Shown: positions 35,072 to 43,402 of the stretch, piece after piece
Numbering within the stretch: position 1 is the stretch's first letter
Layout of the letters: each line of letters starts with the position of its first letter
Source of the DNA: Niastella sp. OAS944
GTDB taxonomy: Bacteria; Bacteroidota; Bacteroidia; Chitinophagales; Chitinophagaceae
DNA length: 64,000 nt
Assembly: GCA_024809215.1 (NCBI GenBank)
Contig: JANUBW010000001.1
Location: forward strand, 310,001-374,000
Reading direction: 5' to 3'
The notes under the pieces: generated by a model
Told to the model about the DNA's origin: nothing
What the model saw: the letters and a program-made list of their open reading frames with translations, nothing else
The model's database searches: none
Program-made: the position numbers and the translations under genes

Positions 35072-35576
35072 CAATACGAGGAAATACCCGCTGAAAAAAC
35101 CCATAAAATAAATTAGTAATAAATTATTTTATATAGTTTTCCCCTAATCCCTAACACCGTAGAAATTCCTTGTCCCTTTAGCGTAGAAAATGCCCCGGCA
35201 TAAATAACCCAAAACGAGTTAATGGTTAAGGCTTGATTTAGTTTTTGAAAAAGGGTGGACTGGTTAAGATGGGTTTATGTAGGTCCGTAGCGCATAAACG
35301 AACTTTTCATCTATAACAACCCGAACCGTAAGTAGCAAATAGCATTTTAGCTGGTCCGCCTTAATTTTATGCCGAACGCTTACCCCTAACCTCTAACGAC
35401 CCCTTGTTTTGCAACAACCCTTGTGTATACCGTTTCGGTAGACCTTAAGAACCTGTCGTCCCCGATTTCATCGGGAAACACATTTCAGATCCGTAACCTG
35501 TTATCTGCTTCTGAAACCACCCTTAAGAAAACTAACTTAAAAGGACTGTTAATGTATGTTAGCAGTCCTTTTTTAT
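35072..35576 (+). ncRNA. Candidate noncoding transcript
   Basis: The 500 bases between a promoter-like signal (35034-35065) and a strong terminator (35539-35576) contain no credible protein gene. Small perfect hairpins occur near the 3' end: TACCG-TTT-CGGTA (35428-35440) and CCCGAT-TTC-ATCGGG (35461-35475), with two CTTAAG motifs around them. It does not match the conserved cores of tmRNA or RNase P RNA that I know. A 6S-like RNA covering only about 35410-35576 is possible. The direct evidence is limited to the promoter-like sequence, the terminator and the lack of ORFs. Confidence 0.3.
35539..35576 (+). terminator. Rho-independent terminator
   Basis: AAAAGGACTG and CAGTCCTTTT pair across a 14-base loop, with a T-run. 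No plus-strand protein gene precedes it for 700 bases. It could instead act, less efficiently, on the converging metallophosphoesterase transcript. Confidence 0.8.
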
Positions 35577-35622
35577 TGGTTGAATCAGGCCCCCTCCAAC
35601 TGTGAACTATAAACCAAGTAAC

Positions 35623-36867
35623 TTATGAAAGTTCTATCACAGTAATTTCAGGTAATATACCTACCCGTCCCGGATAGCCAATAAAACCATATCCCCGGTT
35701 TACATACAATTTTTGATCGCCTGCTTCGTACAAACCGGCCCATCGTTTATACATATATTGAACGGGGCTCCAGCGAAAACCGGGCAGTTCAACCCCAAAT
35801 TGCATACCGTGCGTATGACCGGCCAACGTTAGATCGATGTCGCCATATTTTTGAGTTACTTCGGCATCCCAATGGCTGGGGTCGTGGCTCATCAATATTT
35901 TAAAAGGATATTGTTCAGAACCGGGATAGGCCTCTTCCATTTTACCATATTTGCCAAAATTGCCTTTGGCGCTCCAGTTCTCAATACCCAATAGGGCAAT
36001 ACGGTCGTTGCCTTTTTCCAGCACCACGTGTTCGTTCATAAGCAAACGCCAGCCCATTTGTTTGTGCACCTGCTTCAATTGCTCCAGGTTCTCTTTTTTG
36101 GCTGCATGGCTTTCCCATTTTACATAATCGCCATAGTCGTGGTTACCAAGAGTTGAGTAAACACCCAGTGGGGCGTTCAGTTTACTGAACACGTCGATAT
36201 AATCTGTCATTTCGGTGGCGCGGTCGTTTACCAGATCGCCGGTGAACAATATCATATCGGGCTTTTCTTTCAGTATTTTCTTAATGCCTTTTTCAACAGC
36301 TTCTTTATCGGTAAAACTGCCTGAGTGAATATCGGAGATGTGAACAATGCGCATTCCTTTAAAGGATGCGGGCAGGTTCTTAAAGTTCATTTTAAGCCGG
36401 TTCACCTGGTAGCGGTATTTATTACCAAAGCCATAAACCAGTGTGCTGAACAGGGTTCCGCCCACGGCCAATCCCAACCAGCTCATAAAAACAGAACGGG
36501 AAATTCCCGCCCCATCCTGGGCAACAACAGCAGCCGGTTTTTGAGCGAATTTGCTAAAGATCCAGGTTCCACCCCGGCGAAGATCATCAACGGCAAAAAA
36601 GAGCGCCGCTATTAATTTTGAAACGAAGAGACCGATCACGATAGCCCTTGAATAGGATACCAGCCAGCGCGGCCACGCGTCGGTGTTCATATAGGGCATT
36701 AATATAAAGTACACTAAACCCGAGATGGAAATGACCCAATAGCCAATTATGATGGCCATGCGGGCTTTTGAAGAGGCGGGTAACACTACCTGCAGGGCCT
36801 GGAAAATATAAAAGTCGAGCAGGGCCATAAGGCCCAGTAGAAAAAAGAAAAAACCTGAATTACGCAT
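35623..36867 (-). CDS. Membrane-anchored metallophosphoesterase
   Basis: This 414-residue protein has four predicted membrane helices in the first 160 residues and a calcineurin-like phosphoesterase domain in the rest. All metal-binding motifs are present: 'ISDIHSG', 'LFTGDLVND', 'TLGNHDYGD', 'MSHDP' and 'LAGHTHGMQFG'. It resembles YkuE/LpxG-type enzymes that act on phospholipid or lipid A precursors at the membrane. Bacteroidota often carry several copies with unknown substrates. It is a single gene. Confidence 0.88.
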   Translation of the reverse strand: MRNSGFFFFLLGLMALLDFYIFQALQVVLPASSKARMAIIIGYWVISISGLVYFILMPYMNTDAWPRWLVSYSRAIVIGLFVSKLIAALFFAVDDLRRGGTWIFSKFAQKPAAVVAQDGAGISRSVFMSWLGLAVGGTLFSTLVYGFGNKYRYQVNRLKMNFKNLPASFKGMRIVHISDIHSGSFTDKEAVEKGIKKILKEKPDMILFTGDLVNDRATEMTDYIDVFSKLNAPLGVYSTLGNHDYGDYVKWESHAAKKENLEQLKQVHKQMGWRLLMNEHVVLEKGNDRIALLGIENWSAKGNFGKYGKMEEAYPGSEQYPFKILMSHDPSHWDAEVTQKYGDIDLTLAGHTHGMQFGVELPGFRWSPVQYMYKRWAGLYEAGDQKLYVNRGYGFIGYPGRVGILPEITVIELS

Positions 36868-36951
36868 TGTTTCTTGTGTTGAATATGTTCGTTTGCCAGA
36901 GACCTTGTACCTACCGGAAGCCTTGTTGAGTATAGGTTTCCGAAGGAGGAC

Positions 36952-37018
36952 GTACGATGTAAGAAGTATGAAGATCCAAACTGTATTTCTTACTTCCTAC
37001 TTCTTACATCTTACTTCT
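36952..37018. repeat. Inverted 7-bp word-repeat element
   Basis: GTACGATGTAAGAAGTATGAAG (36952-36973) faces TTACTTCCTACTTCTTACATC words (36987-37018). It is the same word family as 29308-29406. Confidence 0.78.
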
Positions 37019-37051
37019 GCCTCTTTAAATGAGGTAGACGAATCATAATCC

Positions 37052-37561
37052 CTAAAATTGTATGAATTCTTCAATTTGCGTTTCAATAGCCTTCATTGTA
37101 CCGGCGTCGTGAAAATCGCCGGTGCCATGCATAACGTTATGAACCAACGAAATAGGCAGTTTATTGGGATGTACCACCACCCGCAGATAATGTAAAATAC
37201 TTGTTAAATGCTCAAGGCCGCGCAAATTGCCGCCGCGGCCGGTAGCCACACCGGTAAGCAGGGCCTTCTTACCCCACCATGTTTTTTTGTAGTCAGAAAT
37301 ATCGAACATCAGCTTTAATACGCCGGGGATGCTTCCATTATATTCGGGAGAAATAAAGATGAATTTGGTAGTGGGCACCAGTATTTCATTTTCCAGTTGT
37401 ACAAACTCAGGGGTTTTATCAATGTATTTCCAGCCTTCCAGCGAAATGAAATTCGGGGTAATATTTTTTGATTTAAAAACCTGTTGATAATGCCGGGCTA
37501 CTTTTTCAGTATTGCTTCCCGGCCGGTTGGTACCGGAAACGATGGTATAAATTTCACTCAT
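37052..37561 (-). CDS. NADPH-dependent FMN reductase (second copy)
   Basis: This 169-residue flavodoxin-fold oxidoreductase has the phosphate loop 'IVSGTNRPGSNTEKVA' (about 7-22) and the family motif 'ISPEYNGSIPGVLKLMFD' (about 75-92). It is distantly related to the enzyme at 16.04 kb but is clearly a different subfamily. It probably reduces FMN, quinones or azo compounds in the cytosol. A metal-dependent hydrolase gene starts 75 bases away on the other strand, so the two share a promoter region. Confidence 0.87.
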   Translation of the reverse strand: MSEIYTIVSGTNRPGSNTEKVARHYQQVFKSKNITPNFISLEGWKYIDKTPEFVQLENEILVPTTKFIFISPEYNGSIPGVLKLMFDISDYKKTWWGKKALLTGVATGRGGNLRGLEHLTSILHYLRVVVHPNKLPISLVHNVMHGTGDFHDAGTMKAIETQIEEFIQF

Positions 37562-37635
37562 TGTATATTAAAATAACGAAGTACTGTGTTCTTGGTTTTG
37601 AATTTTTAGTTTTCTTAGCACACAAATCAAACTAC

Positions 37636-38337
37636 ATGAATTTAACTTATTACGGTCATTCCTGCTTCTCAGTCGACATCAAAGGTACAAAACTGTTATT
37701 CGATCCATTTATAACTCCTAACGAACTGGCCAGTAAAGTAATTGATGTAGATACTGTTGCTGCCGATTACATTCTGGTTTCGCATGGCCATGCCGATCAT
37801 ATTGCCGACTGCGTTCGTATTGCCGGCCGTACCGGCGCCAAGGTAATATGCAGCTGGGAAATTTACGAATGGCTGGGCAAACAGGGCATTTCGAACGTGC
37901 ATCCCATGAATACCGGTGGTAAATGGAATTTTGGCGATTTTACCGTAAAGGTAGTAGTGGCGCAGCACTCATCGGGTTTGCCCGATGGAAGCTATGGCGG
38001 CAACCCGTTTGGTTTTATTGTTTACACTGAAGATGCCAATTTTTACTATAGTGGCGACACCGCCCTTACGCTCGATATGCAGCTGATACCCGCCTGGGCC
38101 GACCTGAACTTTGCCGTGCTGCCCATTGGCGACAACTTTACCATGGATGTGGCCGACGCCGTAGTAGCAGCCCAAATGGTTAAAGTAAAGCAGGTGATTG
38201 GCGTACATTACGACACGTTTGGTTTTATTAAAATTAACCACGAAGAGGCTAAAAAAGCCTTTGCCGATGCCGGCTGCACCCTTCATTTGTTAGAGATTGG
38301 AGAAGTGGTTGAATATGAATTGCGAATAGGACAATAA
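37636..38337 (+). CDS. UPF0173 metal-dependent hydrolase
   Basis: The start at 37636 (MNLTYYGHSCFSV, 233 residues) is the family start; an in-frame ATG at 37561 adds a non-matching stretch. This is a metallo-beta-lactamase fold protein with the metal motif 'SHGHADHIAD' (HxHxDH), 'VVVAQHSSGLPDG', 'FYYSGDTALTLDMQLI' and the C-terminal 'VIGVHYDTFGFI'. The UPF0173/YtkL type is related to UlaG-like L-ascorbate-6-phosphate lactonases, but the natural substrate is unproved. It is cytosolic. Confidence 0.9.
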   Translation: MNLTYYGHSCFSVDIKGTKLLFDPFITPNELASKVIDVDTVAADYILVSHGHADHIADCVRIAGRTGAKVICSWEIYEWLGKQGISNVHPMNTGGKWNFGDFTVKVVVAQHSSGLPDGSYGGNPFGFIVYTEDANFYYSGDTALTLDMQLIPAWADLNFAVLPIGDNFTMDVADAVVAAQMVKVKQVIGVHYDTFGFIKINHEEAKKAFADAGCTLHLLEIGEVVEYELRIGQ

Positions 38338-38443
38338 CTAAGGGGATGAAAGTAATTTTCCGAGCCGTACCGTCATAAGTAGCGGGAAAATAACGGCTTG
38401 TAAAATATTAAAACATTAAATGCTGATAATAAGCCTAATGTAA

Positions 38444-38451
38444 TAATTTTG
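38444..38451 (+). promoter_or_regulatory. TAnnTTTG element directly before a terminator
   Basis: TAATTTTG ends 13 bases before the hairpin at 38465. If it is active, the transcript would be only about 40 bases long. It may equally be a chance match in AT-rich DNA. Confidence 0.25.
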
Positions 38452-38464
38452 CGTTCCAGTATGG

Positions 38465-38495
38465 AGCATCCTCCTTTTTTGGGGGATGCTTTTTA
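38465..38495 (+). terminator. Rho-independent terminator
   Basis: AGCATCCTCC and GGGGGATGCT flank a loop of six Ts and are followed by TTTT. It lies 127 bases after the UPF0173 gene and probably ends its transcript. Confidence 0.8.
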
Positions 38496-38573
38496 TTGTT
38501 GAGTTTGATACAATTTTATTCACCTTCGGCCATATGCTCTGTATTGAATGCGGTAAATGAGTATATTGTCACC

Positions 38574-38581
38574 TAAATTTG
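38574..38581 (+). promoter_or_regulatory. Putative -7 element of the parAB operon
   Basis: TAAATTTG is a perfect TAnnTTTG, about 140 bases before parA, which implies a long leader. No clear -33 element is seen. Confidence 0.4.
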
Positions 38582-38692
38582 CCCTTTCTACGGTTTAGGC
38601 ACCGGAAAGAACGAATTGAATGTGCTGATTTTTCGTGTTTTTACGAAGGCATGGAAGCCGAAGCAAGTGAAACCAATTAAAAAATCCAACGG

Positions 38693-38709
38693 CCTGCCTG
38701 GCAGGCAGG
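38693..38709. repeat. Palindrome CCTGCCTGGCAGGCAGG just before parA
   Basis: The 8-bp arms CCTGCCTG/CAGGCAGG centre on one G, ten bases before the parA ATG. As RNA it would form a six-pair GC-rich hairpin close to the ribosome binding region. It could be a protein site or a translational control element. Confidence 0.6.
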
Positions 38710-38719
38710 AATGTAATTA

Positions 38720-39526
38720 ATGACTATGGCCCGAGTAATTGGAGTAGCCAATCAAAAAGGCGGAGTTGGAAAAACCACTTCAGCCATCAACCTGGCGGCC
38801 AGCCTGGCCGTTCTGGAGTTCAGAACATTATTGGTAGATGCCGATCCGCAGGCCAACAGTACCAGCGGTGTAGGTTTTGATCTGCACAATGTTCAAACCA
38901 GTTTGTACGACTGTATGGTAAGCAGTACCCCGATGAAAGATGTGATCTTAAAATCGGAGATCCCTAATTTGGATATCATACCCTCGCACATTGACCTGGT
39001 AGGTGCTGAAATTGAAATGATCAACTATCCTAACCGGGAAAGTGTATTAAAAAGTTTACTGGAACCGGTGAAAGAACTGTACGATTTTATCATTATCGAC
39101 TGTTCACCTTCACTTGGTTTAATAACCGTGAACGCCCTTACTGCCGCAGATTCGGTAATGGTTCCGGTACAGGCAGAATTTTTTGCATTGGAAGGTCTTG
39201 GCAAATTATTGAACACAATTAAGATTGTGCAAAGCCGTTTAAATCCTGACCTGGTCATTGAAGGTATATTGATGACCATGTACGACGGCCGTTTGCGTCT
39301 GTGTAACCAGGTGGTAAATGAGGTGCGCAAACATTTTGACGAAATGGTGTTTGATACTATTATCCACCGCAATGCCCGCATCAGCGAGGCGCCTAGCGTT
39401 GGTAAACCGGTGATCTTGTATGATGGTCAAAGTAAAGGGGCTGTCAACTATTTGAACCTGGCCAAAGAGATTCTGCAAAAGAACGACATGACGAAGATCA
39501 AGCAGGAAGAGCGTATATTAGAATAA
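38720..39526 (+). CDS. parA: Chromosome-partitioning ATPase
   Basis: ParA/Soj is a Walker-type ATPase that moves ParB-parS complexes over the nucleoid. This 268-residue protein has the deviant Walker A 'NQKGGVGKTT' (about 11-20), 'LVDADPQANSTSGVG', 'FIIIDCSPSLGLITVNAL' and 'VPVQAEFFALEGL'. It lacks the N-terminal HTH of plasmid-type ParA, so it is of the chromosomal type. An alternative start six bases later gives MARVIGVANQKGG. It is followed by parB after 20 bases. The order parA-parB-DUF5683-dapB is conserved in Bacteroidota and supports the phylum call. Confidence 0.95.
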   Translation: MTMARVIGVANQKGGVGKTTSAINLAASLAVLEFRTLLVDADPQANSTSGVGFDLHNVQTSLYDCMVSSTPMKDVILKSEIPNLDIIPSHIDLVGAEIEMINYPNRESVLKSLLEPVKELYDFIIIDCSPSLGLITVNALTAADSVMVPVQAEFFALEGLGKLLNTIKIVQSRLNPDLVIEGILMTMYDGRLRLCNQVVNEVRKHFDEMVFDTIIHRNARISEAPSVGKPVILYDGQSKGAVNYLNLAKEILQKNDMTKIKQEERILE

Positions 39527-39546
39527 CAAACCATCATATACAATCA

Positions 39547-40470
39547 ATGACCACCCCCAAACAAAATAAAGATGCGCTGGGTAAGGGAATTCGTTCCCTG
39601 TTGCAGAATATTGATTCTGACTTGAAAAACGCAGCTGGTAACCTGAAACAGGAGGTTGCCCAAACGGTTACTGCCATATTGCGGATCCCCATTGATCAAA
39701 TTGAGCCAAACCCCCGTCAGCCCCGTCACGATTTCGATCAGCAGGCGCTGGAGGAACTGGCCGCTTCTATAAAGTTGCACGACATTGTGCAACCTATTAC
39801 CGTTTCACAATTAACCACAACCGGTAAGTACCGCCTTATTTCGGGTGAACGCCGCTGGCGCGCATCTAAACTGGCGGGATTAACAGATGTTCCGGCATAC
39901 ATTCGCCAGGCAAACGACCAGGAGCTGCTTGAGCTGGCCCTGCTCGAAAACCTGCAACGTGAAGACCTGAATGCGGTGGAAATAGCCCTGAGCTATAAAC
40001 GCATGATGGAAGAACTGAACTATACGCAGGAACAGGTGGCCGAACGTATGGGCAAGGAACGAAGCACAGTGGCCAACTATATACGCCTGCTGAAACTTCC
40101 GCCCGATATTCAGGTGGCCGTTCGTACCAACGTGATCAGCATGGGCCATGCCCGTGCGCTTATTAACGTTGATACGGTTGATAAGCAATTGTTCATTTTC
40201 AACGAGATCAAAAGCCGCAGCCTGAGTGTTCGGCAAACGGAAGACCTGGTTCGTAAAATGTACAAGAGCGGCACGGCTGCCGGTGTTAAGGAATCGGTAA
40301 AAAGCTCTCTTCCACCCGCTTATAAAAAAATTGAAGATAACTTAGCAACGCATTTTAGTACCAAGGTTCGATTAAATCATAACAAAAACGGGCACGGAGC
40401 TATTTCAATTGAATACTATTCAATTCAGGAACTGAATAAGATATTGGATCAGATCGGTGTCTCGGCATAA
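39547..40470 (+). CDS. parB: Chromosome-partitioning protein ParB
   Basis: ParB binds parS, spreads by CTP-dependent clamping and guides chromosome segregation. This 307-residue protein has the N-terminal 'KDALGKGIRSLL' ParA-stimulating region, the CTP-binding boxes ('DQIEPNPRQPRHDFD', 'RLISGERRWRASKLAGL', 'LLENLQREDLNAVE') and the HTH ('YTQEQVAERMGKERSTVANYIRLLKLP'). A C-terminal dimerisation tail follows. I found no full parS site (TGTTTCACGTGAAACA type) near the operon or elsewhere in the window. Confidence 0.95.
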   Translation: MTTPKQNKDALGKGIRSLLQNIDSDLKNAAGNLKQEVAQTVTAILRIPIDQIEPNPRQPRHDFDQQALEELAASIKLHDIVQPITVSQLTTTGKYRLISGERRWRASKLAGLTDVPAYIRQANDQELLELALLENLQREDLNAVEIALSYKRMMEELNYTQEQVAERMGKERSTVANYIRLLKLPPDIQVAVRTNVISMGHARALINVDTVDKQLFIFNEIKSRSLSVRQTEDLVRKMYKSGTAAGVKESVKSSLPPAYKKIEDNLATHFSTKVRLNHNKNGHGAISIEYYSIQELNKILDQIGVSA

Positions 40471-40480
40471 GTTCGCCTGC

Positions 40481-41134
40481 ATGAAGCATGTTATCTTTGT
40501 TATTGCAATTATCCTTACAATACCAACGCTGGCAGTGTCACAGCATAAAGACACCCTTATTGTAAAAGATTCCACTGGTAAGGTAGTGGCCAGCTCAAAG
40601 GTGAAGAAGGGCTTGTGGAGAGATTCTGCCGGTAACCGCACTTTCGAACCACGCAAGGCGGCTATATATTCTGCTATTATGCCCGGCCTGGGCCAGATCT
40701 ACAATAAAAAATACTGGAAAGCTCCAATTGCATGGGCAGCTGTAGGCATACCTATTTACACCTTTTTCTATAACCGTACCTGGTATAACCGTATCAGATA
40801 TGCGTTGGAAGTTGGCGGTATGGACCCCGCAGACCCGGCCTATGCTGAGTCACTTGAAAAGGTACATGAAAAACTGCAAAGATTTGTAGTGGGTGGAAGA
40901 AGCTCGAGTTTATTGAACTACCGCAACGAATACCGCAGAGATATGGACTACTCCATTTTATTCACCCTGCTTTTTTGGGGTTTAAATGTTGTAGACGCCA
41001 CTGTTGACGCCCACCTAAAAGGCTTTAATGTAAACGAAAACCTGAGTATGCAAATAAAGCCGGCCCTTCTTTCCAATTCAACTGTGGGGGTTAGCCTTGT
41101 GTTTAAGTTTGACAAGAATGGGCCGAAAAATTAA
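40481..41134 (+). CDS. DUF5683 membrane protein
   Basis: This 217-residue protein starts at 40481 (MKHVIFVIAIILTIPTLAVSQ, a signal peptide); a start at 40457 would overlap parB. The DUF5683 core 'FEPRKAAIYSAIMPGLGQIYNKKYWKAPIAWAAVGIPIYTFFYN' (about residues 55-98) holds the first membrane helices, and 'YSILFTLLFWGLNVVDATVDAHL' a later one. The function is unknown. Its fixed position between parB and dapB across Bacteroidota suggests a cell-cycle or envelope role, but that is an inference. Confidence 0.85.
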   Translation: MKHVIFVIAIILTIPTLAVSQHKDTLIVKDSTGKVVASSKVKKGLWRDSAGNRTFEPRKAAIYSAIMPGLGQIYNKKYWKAPIAWAAVGIPIYTFFYNRTWYNRIRYALEVGGMDPADPAYAESLEKVHEKLQRFVVGGRSSSLLNYRNEYRRDMDYSILFTLLFWGLNVVDATVDAHLKGFNVNENLSMQIKPALLSNSTVGVSLVFKFDKNGPKN

Positions 41135-41149
41135 TACCTTAGCGCTGCC

Positions 41150-41271
41150 AGTTCTTAGTTTTAAGTTTTTAGTTTATTGTTCATTGCCAATGTGCTGTAC
41201 TAATAACTAATAGCTGAACTAATGAACCTGCCAACTCAACAGAGAACTAAGAACTAAAAACTAAGAACTAA
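41150..41271. repeat. Inverted 7-bp word-repeat element
   Basis: GTTCTTAGTTTTAAGTTTTTAGTT words (41150-41175) face AGAACTAAGAACTAAAAACTAAGAACTAA words (41241-41271). The right arm ends six bases before the dapB ATG. The same words appear at 26514-26550. Confidence 0.78.
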
Positions 41272-41276
41272 TATAG

Positions 41277-41993
41277 ATGAAAATTGCACTGATAGGCTAC
41301 GGCAAAATGGGTCATGCCATTGAAGAAATTGCATTGCAACGTGGCCATGAAATAGTTTTAAAAGTAGGCATTGAGAATATTGAGGACAATACCATCGAAA
41401 ATATTAAGAAGGCCGATGTGGCCATTGAATTTACCGGTCCCGAAGTAGCATTCGATAACGTTATCAGGGTGCTCGATGCAGGCGTTCCGGTAGTAAGCGG
41501 TTCAACCGGTTGGTTGCAACGTTTTGAAGAAGCAAAAGCACATTGTACCAAAACCAACGGCGCCCTGTTGTACGCAAGTAACTATAGCGTTGGTGTAAAC
41601 ATTTTCTTCGCCATTAATAAAAGACTGGCTGAGCTTATGGCCCCGCACAAGGAGTATGATGTTAAAATGACCGAAATACACCATACCCAAAAGAAAGACG
41701 CACCCAGCGGTACGGCCATAACCCTTGCTGAAGGTATTTTGCAAGCGGTAGACCAAAAGAAACAATGGGTAAACGAAGCTTCTTCCAATAAAGCTGACCT
41801 GCAAATAATAAGCGAGCGGGTTGACCCAGCCCCCGGCACCCACGTTATTACCTATACTTCAGACATAGATGATATAGAAATTAAACATACAGCCCATAAC
41901 CGCAAAGGATTTGCCACCGGCGCAGTACTGGCAGCCGAATTCATCCAAAATAAAAAAGGCGTGTACGGCATGAGCGATGTGTTAGGGTTGTAG
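41277..41993 (+). CDS. dapB: 4-hydroxy-tetrahydrodipicolinate reductase
   Basis: DapB makes tetrahydrodipicolinate for lysine and peptidoglycan diaminopimelate. This 238-residue protein starts with the NAD(P)-binding 'IALIGYGKMGHAIEEIA'. The catalytic region 'EIHHTQKKDAPSGTAITLAEGI' contains the conserved HH-x5-DAPSGTA. It is slightly shorter than the E. coli enzyme (273), which is usual in Bacteroidota. In many relatives lepB follows; here a terminator and an unrelated regulator follow instead. Confidence 0.94.
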   Translation: MKIALIGYGKMGHAIEEIALQRGHEIVLKVGIENIEDNTIENIKKADVAIEFTGPEVAFDNVIRVLDAGVPVVSGSTGWLQRFEEAKAHCTKTNGALLYASNYSVGVNIFFAINKRLAELMAPHKEYDVKMTEIHHTQKKDAPSGTAITLAEGILQAVDQKKQWVNEASSNKADLQIISERVDPAPGTHVITYTSDIDDIEIKHTAHNRKGFATGAVLAAEFIQNKKGVYGMSDVLGL

Positions 41994-42030
41994 TATAAGC
42001 CATACAAATAAGTAAAAGGAATATATTGTC

Positions 42031-42058
42031 AAATGATCCCGCAAATGCGGGATTATTT
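42031..42058 (+). terminator. Rho-independent terminator
   Basis: ATCCCGC-AAAT-GCGGGAT with outer AAAT/ATTT pairs, 38 bases after dapB. Confidence 0.8.
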
Positions 42059-42541
42059 GTTTTATACCTTACAGCACCTGCGTTTTATAAATGGGATCTT
42101 AGTAATAAAAGCACTTTCTCTAAAAATTATAGACAAACCGGCTTCAAATTTTAATACCGCAATTAGACCAGACCAGCACAGTGGCTTATTTAAAGTTTGA
42201 CATATCTCAATATTTATTTCAATTGAAGTTTCTTGTTTAGGATTTAAGTAAATTATAGTGCGATTTACCAAACTACTGCCTACATGAACTGTCAAAAACC
42301 GGATCATCCTTGCCATGCTTATACCTTTCCTGTTTCGCTACACATGGAATACGGCACCTCAGCTGGTCCGCCAATTATACCCTCCGCATTACCTTCATTT
42401 TCCCTCTTTTAACGTTTTACGGGCAGTGGCAGAAGATTTGATACTATAACATGTTGAAGCCTGTTGCAGTTAAGTCTTCGTGTAAAGCTAAAAGCCATCT
42501 AACCCATAACCTTTATCGGCTGAATCTTTAACCTGCCAAAC
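42059..42541. other. Intergenic region without a supported gene
   Basis: About 480 bases. A minus-strand frame of 84 codons exists but has no recognisable signature and is not called. AGCTGGTCCGCC (42361-42372) is identical to 35349-35360 in another gene-free spacer. No clear promoter is seen for the regulator at 42542. Confidence 0.4.
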
Positions 42542-43195
42542 ATGAAACGAAAAAAGATTCGAATGGCTGTTGCAGAAGATCACCAAACGGTTATCGATGG
42601 CTTACTATCGTTGCTTCACAAACATGAATATTTCAAAGCAGTGATCATAACCACCAACCCCCAGGAGCTGCTTCGCCAGATGGCCTGCACACCCGTTGAT
42701 ATTTTATTTGCCGATGTAACCATGTTGTACAGGAATGGGCACGAACTGGCTCACAAAGTGAAAGATCTGTTTCCACGGGTAAAAATGGTGGCCCTGTTTG
42801 AAAAAGAACAGAATAACATTGTGAACACCATGATAGAGGAGGGATCTGTGTTGGGATTTGTTTTAAAAAGCACTGACAAACATACCATAACCAAAGCACT
42901 GGAAAACATGATTGAGCATATTTACACTAACGACAAAACCTTGAAAGAAATGCCTAGTCCTACTGTCCGCCTCAGAAAAGTAACTCCCGAAACAACTCAT
43001 CTTACCGGCCGGGAGCTTGAAGTAATTCGCCTGATAGAACAGGAGTACAGCAACAAACAGATCGCCGAAAGGTTATTTATCAGCGAGCGCACCGTTGAAA
43101 CACACCGTAAGAACATTTTCCGCAAAACTAAAACCACCAGCGTAATAGGGCTTATCAAATACGCCTACGTAAACAAGCTGGTTTCTATCAGGTAA
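42542..43195 (+). CDS. NarL/LuxR-type response regulator
   Basis: This 217-residue protein has a receiver domain with D58 in 'VDILFADVTMLYRNG' and the acidic pair near residues 12-13 (AEDHQTV), then a LuxR-type HTH ('HLTGRELEVIRLIEQEYSNKQIAERLFISERTVETHRKNIFRK', about residues 150-192). The receiver is somewhat diverged: 'TMLYRNG' replaces the usual 'xMPxxxG', and 'VLKSTDKHT' carries the Lys. It probably partners one of the HisKA_3 kinases further right, but no kinase is adjacent. Confidence 0.9.
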   Translation: MKRKKIRMAVAEDHQTVIDGLLSLLHKHEYFKAVIITTNPQELLRQMACTPVDILFADVTMLYRNGHELAHKVKDLFPRVKMVALFEKEQNNIVNTMIEEGSVLGFVLKSTDKHTITKALENMIEHIYTNDKTLKEMPSPTVRLRKVTPETTHLTGRELEVIRLIEQEYSNKQIAERLFISERTVETHRKNIFRKTKTTSVIGLIKYAYVNKLVSIR

Positions 43196-43331
43196 AGTTA
43201 AAAATACATCATCGGGCATTACCCTACCCTTCCGGTAGCCTGGTTTACAACCGGTAACCGGCGGGCTTTTACATCCATCCAATTTGGATATCGGATGATA
43301 AATAAATTATTTTATCTTACGCCCTTATAGT

Positions 43332-43375
43332 TCCCACCCCGGCCGCCGGCTGCAAGGCTGGCAGAAGGGGTGGGA
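43332..43375 (+). promoter_or_regulatory. GC-rich hairpin in the leader of the Rrf2 gene
   Basis: TCCCACCCC (43332-43340) and GGGGTGGGA (43367-43375) are perfect 9-bp arms around a GC-rich 26-base segment that can itself pair (GCCGGC/GCTGGC). It ends 27 bases before the ATG at 43403. It stands out strongly from the AT-rich surroundings. Confidence 0.5.
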
Positions 43376-43402
43376 GCAATTACGTGTTTAAAAAGAAAAT
43401 AC

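Noticed and set aside
35423-35605. 60-codon plus-strand frame
   Set aside because: It runs through a terminator hairpin and overlaps the candidate noncoding transcript; no protein features.
42062-42316. 84-codon minus-strand frame after dapB
   Set aside because: No recognisable domain, signal or promoter, and the composition resembles random AT-rich DNA. I could not exclude a small orphan gene.
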